Shown here: positions 56,698 through 64,000 of the stretch, in pieces
Layout of the letters: every line of letters begins with the position of its first letter
Numbering within the stretch: position 1 is the stretch's first letter
Source of the DNA: Amorphochlora amoebiformis
Lineage: Eukaryota > Cercozoa > Chlorarachniophyceae
Reading direction: 5' to 3'
Assembly: GCA_054601695.1 (NCBI GenBank)
Contig: BAAHQB010000169.1
Span: forward strand, 348,494-412,493
Length of the DNA: 64,000 nucleotides
Position numbers and translations under genes: made by a program
Notes under the pieces: model-generated
Told to the model about the DNA's origin: nothing
The model's input: the letters and a program-made list of their open reading frames with translations, nothing else
Database searches by the model: none

Positions 56698-57780
56698 GTA
56701 ACCTAACCCTAACTAACCCTAACCCTAACCGTAACCCTAACCCTAAACCTAACCCTAACCCTAATCCTAACCCTAACCAACGTACCCGAACGCCAACCGT
56801 TATCCTAACTCTAACCCTGACCCGCACCTTCCCCTGAGCCGACACTAAAACTAACCCTAACCCTAACCTAACCCTAACCCTAACCTAACCCTAACCCTAA
56901 CCTAACCCTAACCCTAACCCTAACCTAATCCTAACCCTAGCCCTACCCCTAACCCTAACCCTAGCCGCATGCTATGCATTTAAGGAGTAGGTTAGACATA
57001 TAGTACTATACTTACCATTGGTATAACAAACCCCAAAGTTTTCCCTGTACCATTAGGAGCTACGCCTAACTCTCAGTCGCTACTAGGTTAGGGTTAGGAT
57101 TAGGGTTAGGGTTAGGGTTAGGATTAGGTTTAGGCAGTTAGGGTTAGGCTTAGTGTTAGGGTTAAGGGTTAGGGTTAGCGTTAGGGTTAGGATTGGTGTC
57201 GGCTCCGGGGGAAGGGTGTCGGGTTAGGGTTAGGGTTAGGATAAAGGTTGGCTTTCGGGTAAGTTGGGTTAGGGTTAGGGTTAGGGTTAGGGTTAGGGTT
57301 AGGGTTAGGGTTAGGATTCGGACTAAGGTTAGGGTTTAGGGTTAGAATTAAGGTTAGGGTTGGGGTTAGGGTTAGAGTTACCGTAAGAGCTATAGGTTAG
57401 GGTTAGGATTACCATAAGAGGTATAGGTTAGGGTTAGGGATAATGCTAAAGGTACAGGTTAGGGTTAGGGTTACCGTAAGAGGTATAGGTTAGTGTTAGG
57501 GTTAGGGTTAGGTATAGGGTTAGGGTTAGGGTTAGGGTTAGGGTTAGGGTTACCGTAAGACTATATAGGTTAGGGTTAGGGTTACCCTAAGAGGTATAGG
57601 TCAGTGTAAGGGTTAGGGTTAGGGTTAGGGTTAGGGTTAGGGTTACCGTAAGCTATATAGTTTAGGGTTAGGGTTACCGAAAGAGGTATAGGTTAGGGTT
57701 AGGGTTACTGTAAGAGGGTTAGGGTTAGGGTTAGGGTTAGGGTTAGGGTTAGGGTTAGGGTTACCGTAAGAGCTATAGGT
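56698..57780. repeat. CCCTAA then TTAGGG arrays (mirror of 47055-48155)
   Basis: CCCTAA repeats at 56698-56975 and TTAGGG repeats at 57085-57775, with interspersed ACCGTAAGAGGTATAGGTTA, repeat the left-arm organisation in reverse. Confidence 0.88.
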
Positions 57781-57840
57781 ATGCACTGTGATTGAATTGG
57801 CATAGGGCCCGTAAAATCGCGTTTTCTGTAATTGTATTTA

Positions 57841-57873
<33 letters not shown>

Positions 57874-58089
57874 TATTTTTATTTCGAACTGTATAATACA
57901 GATGTGTATGTATGTATATATATATGTATATATATGTATATATGTTATATATATATATATATTACTCTAGTATAGCAAGCATCTCTTTATGTAGGCCAAT
58001 GGTCTATACATATATATATATATATATAATATATTTATATATATATTACTTTAGTATAGCAAGCATTTCTTTAGGTAGGCCAATGGTCT

Positions 58090-58139
<50 letters not shown>

Positions 58140-58301
58140 TACTTTAGTATAGCAAGCATTTCTTTAGGTAGGCCAATGGTCTATACATATATATATATAT
58201 ATATATATATATTACTTTAGTATAGCAAGCATCTCTTTAGGTAGGCCAATGGTCTCAAAGTCCACTTCCGGAGGCTGAATCTCAAAACCTTAATATATAT
58301 A

Positions 58302-58358
<57 letters not shown>

Positions 58359-58399
58359 TGAATCTCAATGCCTTAATATTCATATATATATATATATAT

Positions 58400-58440
<41 letters not shown>

Positions 58441-58470
58441 TATATATATAACATATATATATATAACATA

Positions 58471-58589
<119 letters not shown>

Positions 58590-58739
58590 CACATATATAC
58601 ACGTATATGCTGATACGTATATACATATTATAATCAAATATATATAATATATATATATATATATACATATATATACATATATATACACACATATATATAT
58701 ATATATGTGTATATACATGCATGTATGTCTGTATATAAT

Positions 58740-59350
58740 TAATGCATGTTTCCTATTTAATATATCAGGAGTTCAAGAGATTTCAAGAGATATCAAGAGT
58801 TTTCAAGAGATTTCAAGAGTTCAAAAGAGATTTCAAGAATTTTCAAGAGATATCAAGAGTTTTCAAGAGTTTTCAAGAGTTTTCAAGAGATTTCAAGAGA
58901 TTTCAAAATTTTTCAAGAAATCTCAGAAGATCTCACATATTTCAAGAGACTTCGAGAGAGCCCAAAACAATCTCAAGAGACTCTTATAGAGATTCCAAGG
59001 GATTTTAAGGAATCTCGAGAAATCTTCAGACATCTCAGGATTTTTCCAGATTATTTCTAAAGAAAGAGCTCTCCGGAGAGTGAGAGAGAGCTCCGGAGAG
59101 TGAGTGAGAGCTCCGGAGAGCGAAAGAGAGCTCCGGAGAGCGGGAGAGAGCTCCGGAGAGCGAGAGAGAGCTCCGGAGAGCGAGAGAGAGCTCCGGAGAG
59201 CGAGAGAGAGCTTCGGAGAGCGAGAGTGAGCGAGAGAGAGCTTCGGAGAGCGAGAGAGAGCGAGAAAGAGCTCCGGAGAGCGAGAGAGAGCTCCGTAGAG
59301 CGAGAGAGCGCTCCAGAAAGTGCGAGAGAGCGCTACGGAAAGTGAGAGAG
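58740..59350. repeat. Mirror copies of the TTTCAAGAGA and CTCCGGAG minisatellites
   Basis: TTTCAAGAGA units at 58765-58925 and GAGAGCTCCGGAG units at 59065-59350 match 45480-46038 in reverse with few changes. Confidence 0.9.
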
Positions 59351-59459
59351 AGCGAAAACCTTCGACTCTAATCTCAAGCTCCTCTCGGCGTTTTTCAATC
59401 TCCGTCTCATCAGGACGTTTTAGATCTAACCAGAGAATATTTTCAGTAAGAGTACTCTT

Positions 59460-59605
59460 GTGGGTTAGGGTTAGGGTTAGGGTTAGGGTTAGGGTTAGGT
59501 TTAGGGTTAGGGATAGGATTAGGGTTAGGGTTAGGGTTAGGGTTAGGGTTAGGGTTAGGTTTGAAGTTAAGATATTGAAAATCTGGAGCCAGAAATACTA
59601 TATAT

Positions 59606-59643
<38 letters not shown>

Positions 59644-59654
59644 TATTTATATAT

Positions 59655-59703
<49 letters not shown>

Positions 59704-60190
59704 ATAACCCGTGTGTATATCTTTTTGTTTTTTTTTTTTTTTTTTTTTTTTATAGTCGAGAAGAAATCATAGTACCCTAACCAGTTGTAGTAACCCTTGT
59801 AAAGCTCAGCACAGTGTGTATTGCAACCTATATTCTAGGCTTAGGGTTACTTTTTTCAATTGATTTGGAGTTAGGGGTTTGGATTACGTGTAATATTAAA
59901 AAAAATATGAAGGTAATAGATATTAGCGCACTCTAACCCTAATCCTAACCCTAATCCTAACCCTAACCCTAACCCTAACCCTAACCCTAACCCTAACCCT
60001 GATATACTTGAGCTTGTTTGGTTCCATAAGGGATTGTATATATTCTTGGCAATCGGATACTTCGACACGAATAAAGAGGCCTAGGGTTAGGGTTAGGGTT
60101 ACAGTTAGGGTTAGGGTTACAGTTAGGGTTAGGGTTGGGGTTAGGGTTAGGGTTAGCGTTAGGGATAGGTCGGGGTTGGGGTTGGGATTG
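59460..60190. repeat. TTAGGG/CCCTAA arrays and a poly-T run
   Basis: TTAGGG at 59463-59565, CCCTAA at 59933-60000, TTAGGG at 60084-60165. A T-rich homopolymer (about 59728-59751) replaces the GA-rich sequence found at the mirror position (about 45040-45095). Confidence 0.85.
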
Positions 60191-60191
60191 G

Positions 60192-60227
<36 letters not shown>

Positions 60228-60426
60228 TATATATACATATATATATATAGTTAGAAACGTAAGAATTTTATTAATGACATGTATGCGAGCATAATGGAGA
60301 GAATTTAATCTTTTTCCTCATATGAATATATATGTTATTTTTAACATGATAAATGTCAATGTTTCAAAACACATGTGTATATTAAAAGAATATTTATATA
60401 TATTTATATATATATATATATATAAT

Positions 60427-60474
<48 letters not shown>

Positions 60475-60534
60475 CCTATTAATATACATACATGTATGTG
60501 TACATATATATATATACATATATTTATACATATA

Positions 60535-60613
<79 letters not shown>

Positions 60614-60814
60614 TATGCATGTATATATGTATATACATAAATATATATATATACATATATATACATATATATATCGCATATCTATAAACCTATATAATTA
60701 TATCATATATATATATATATTATATATATACATATATATATATAATATACAACAACCTTTGCCCCTTCAGTCAAACTTGAGCGTTATACCTTAGGTTTTA
60801 TTTATTAGGTTCCA

Positions 60815-61385
<571 letters not shown>

Positions 61386-61391
61386 ATATAT

Positions 61392-61562
<171 letters not shown>

Positions 61563-61569
61563 ATATATA

Positions 61570-61691
<122 letters not shown>

Positions 61692-61737
61692 CATGCGTTT
61701 TTATATATATATATATATATATCTATAAATTTATATT

Positions 61738-61842
<105 letters not shown>

Positions 61843-61961
61843 TATTATGTATGTACATACATATATATATTTATATATATATATGTATTTATATATTATA
61901 CCAAAGCCCTATGTTCATCGCTCTTTTCTTTTTCTTCCTTCTGTGCATTCTCCTCTGCTTC

Positions 61962-61997
<36 letters not shown>

Positions 61998-62093
61998 TAT
62001 AGATATATATATATATATATGTATATATAAATTTATATATATATATGTATATATATGTATGTATATATATATATATATATATATACATTTATA

Positions 62094-62170
<77 letters not shown>

Positions 62171-62182
62171 CACATATCGCAT

Positions 62183-62230
<48 letters not shown>

Positions 62231-62276
62231 CATATGTTCATACATATATTAATATATATATATATATATTCATACA

Positions 62277-62309
<33 letters not shown>

Positions 62310-62394
62310 CATTTATCAATCCTGAAGCCAGCTTAAGGATAGCATTAACAAAATACAGCTTTATATATGATTGTTAGTATTAAGGTTAGTGTTA

Positions 62395-62690
62395 GGTTAA
62401 GTCCATGCTCAGTTTATGTTTCAGGGTAAGGGTTAGGGTTAGGGTTAGGGTTAGGGTTAGGGTTAGGGTTAGGGTTAGGACTAGAGGTCAGAGGGTTTAG
62501 GTATGAGGTAGATCAGGATTGGACTACCTTTTTGCTGCCTTCTCATGATCTCTTTCACTGTCCTGGTCTGGACTATTTTCTTTTAACATATACGTCAAGA
62601 CCACGCTGGTTAGGGTTAGGGTTGGTAGTTTTAGGGTTAGGGTTAGGGTTAGGGTTAGGTTAGGGTTAGGGTTAGGGTTAGGGTTTCACC
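62395..62690. repeat. TTAGGG arrays (mirror of 41966-42262)
   Basis: TTAGGG at 62427-62480 and 62608-62682 lie around the damaged RGLDVY exon copy. Confidence 0.88.
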
Positions 62691-62716
62691 TTCTTTCGGT
62701 ATCTCATATGAATCCG

Positions 62717-62754
<38 letters not shown>

Positions 62755-62771
62755 TATATGTGTGTGTGTTG

Positions 62772-62824
<53 letters not shown>

Positions 62825-62915
62825 ATATATATATATATATATGGTTGTATATTTTATTGGTCTAGACCGTCTAGAAATTGGCCCTTCTTTTTATCAAGAT
62901 ATAAATAGATATAAA

Positions 62916-62966
<51 letters not shown>

Positions 62967-62996
62967 TTTGATACTAATCTGAATATATAAAAATAG

Positions 62997-63029
<33 letters not shown>

Positions 63030-63109
63030 TACATCTGATCTTTCTAGGCCTTCCAGAAAATGGGCCCCTTTTTTATCGAGTTCTATTGCGTCATCACCTT
63101 CAGCCTCCT

Positions 63110-63159
<50 letters not shown>

Positions 63160-63314
63160 ATATATAAATATATATACAATATATATATATGTATATATAT
63201 AATATATATATATATATGTATATTACAGTATCTATATATACATATATATATGTATGTATATATACTTATATATATTTTTATCGAGTTCTATTGCGTCATC
63301 ACCTTCAGCATCCT

Positions 63315-63362
<48 letters not shown>

Positions 63363-63416
63363 CTTATATATATTCTTATCAAGCTCTATCGAGTCATCAC
63401 CTTCAGCCTCCTCCTA

Positions 63417-63476
<60 letters not shown>

Positions 63477-63615
63477 CATACATATATTATATAGATATAT
63501 ACACATATATACATATATATATATATATACACACATATATATATTATGTATATATGTGTACAAATGTATATATAATGTATATATAATATATTTATAATAT
63601 ATTATATATATATAA

Positions 63616-63675
<60 letters not shown>

Positions 63676-63737
63676 ATGTGTATGTGTGTGTATGTGCGCA
63701 TATGTCTATATTATATATAACCCGCTCATATATAATA

Positions 63738-63808
<71 letters not shown>

Positions 63809-63820
63809 ATATGTGTGTGC

Positions 63821-63938
<118 letters not shown>

Positions 63939-63939
63939 G

Positions 63940-63977
<38 letters not shown>

Positions 63978-64000
63978 TATATGTATGTACGAATGTATAA

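Overview
The window is nuclear DNA of an intron-dense eukaryote. Most of the sequence is (TA)n tracts and telomere-type (TTAGGG/CCCTAA)n arrays. Short coding exons of 30-160 bp with near-balanced base composition are set into these repeats, so genes were read by joining exons across GT-AG (rarely GC-AG) junctions and checking that reading phase carries over. A shikimate kinase with an N-terminal signal-peptide-like leader followed by a basic stretch suggests an alga with a complex (secondary) plastid. TTAGGG-type repeats fit several such lineages. I cannot name the species.

Layout: 115-6454 (+) is the 3' part of a gene for a type I membrane protein with a beta-propeller-like ectodomain. 6455-8154 shows no gene. 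8155-16910 (-) is a 12-exon shikimate kinase gene whose introns hold telomere-type arrays, a ~145-bp satellite and a possible tRNA-derived element. 17050-17296 (+) is a possible small two-exon gene, head to head with it. 18104-18402 (-) is a tight cluster of four tRNA or tRNA-like genes with one T9 terminator. 18654-19774 (+) holds two exons of a SET-domain (SMYD-like) methyltransferase without the domain core. 20739-22161 (-) holds three exons of an unidentified gene.

22410-38012 (-) is a gene of about 42 exons for an EF2-family translational GTPase, near full length but clearly diverged. 38513 (+) starts an exon encoding a signal peptide. 40172-52591 (+) is a DDX42-type DEAD-box helicase gene, read from the DPLDAYM segment through motifs Q, I, Ia, Ib and II to RPDRQ.

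From about 53.0 kb to the window end, the sequence is a degraded reverse complement of about 41.0-52.2 kb, so the right quarter is the second arm of a large palindrome with its axis near 52.59 kb. It carries broken, minus-strand copies of the helicase exons. This is either a real inverted duplication or an assembly/fold-back artefact, and the helicase gene ends at the axis.

Two themes run through the window. First, introns are almost pure simple repeats, with splice sites that look like small edits of the repeat unit. Second, edges of exons with their adjoining splice site recur as tandem partial copies inside neighbouring introns, in all four multi-exon genes.
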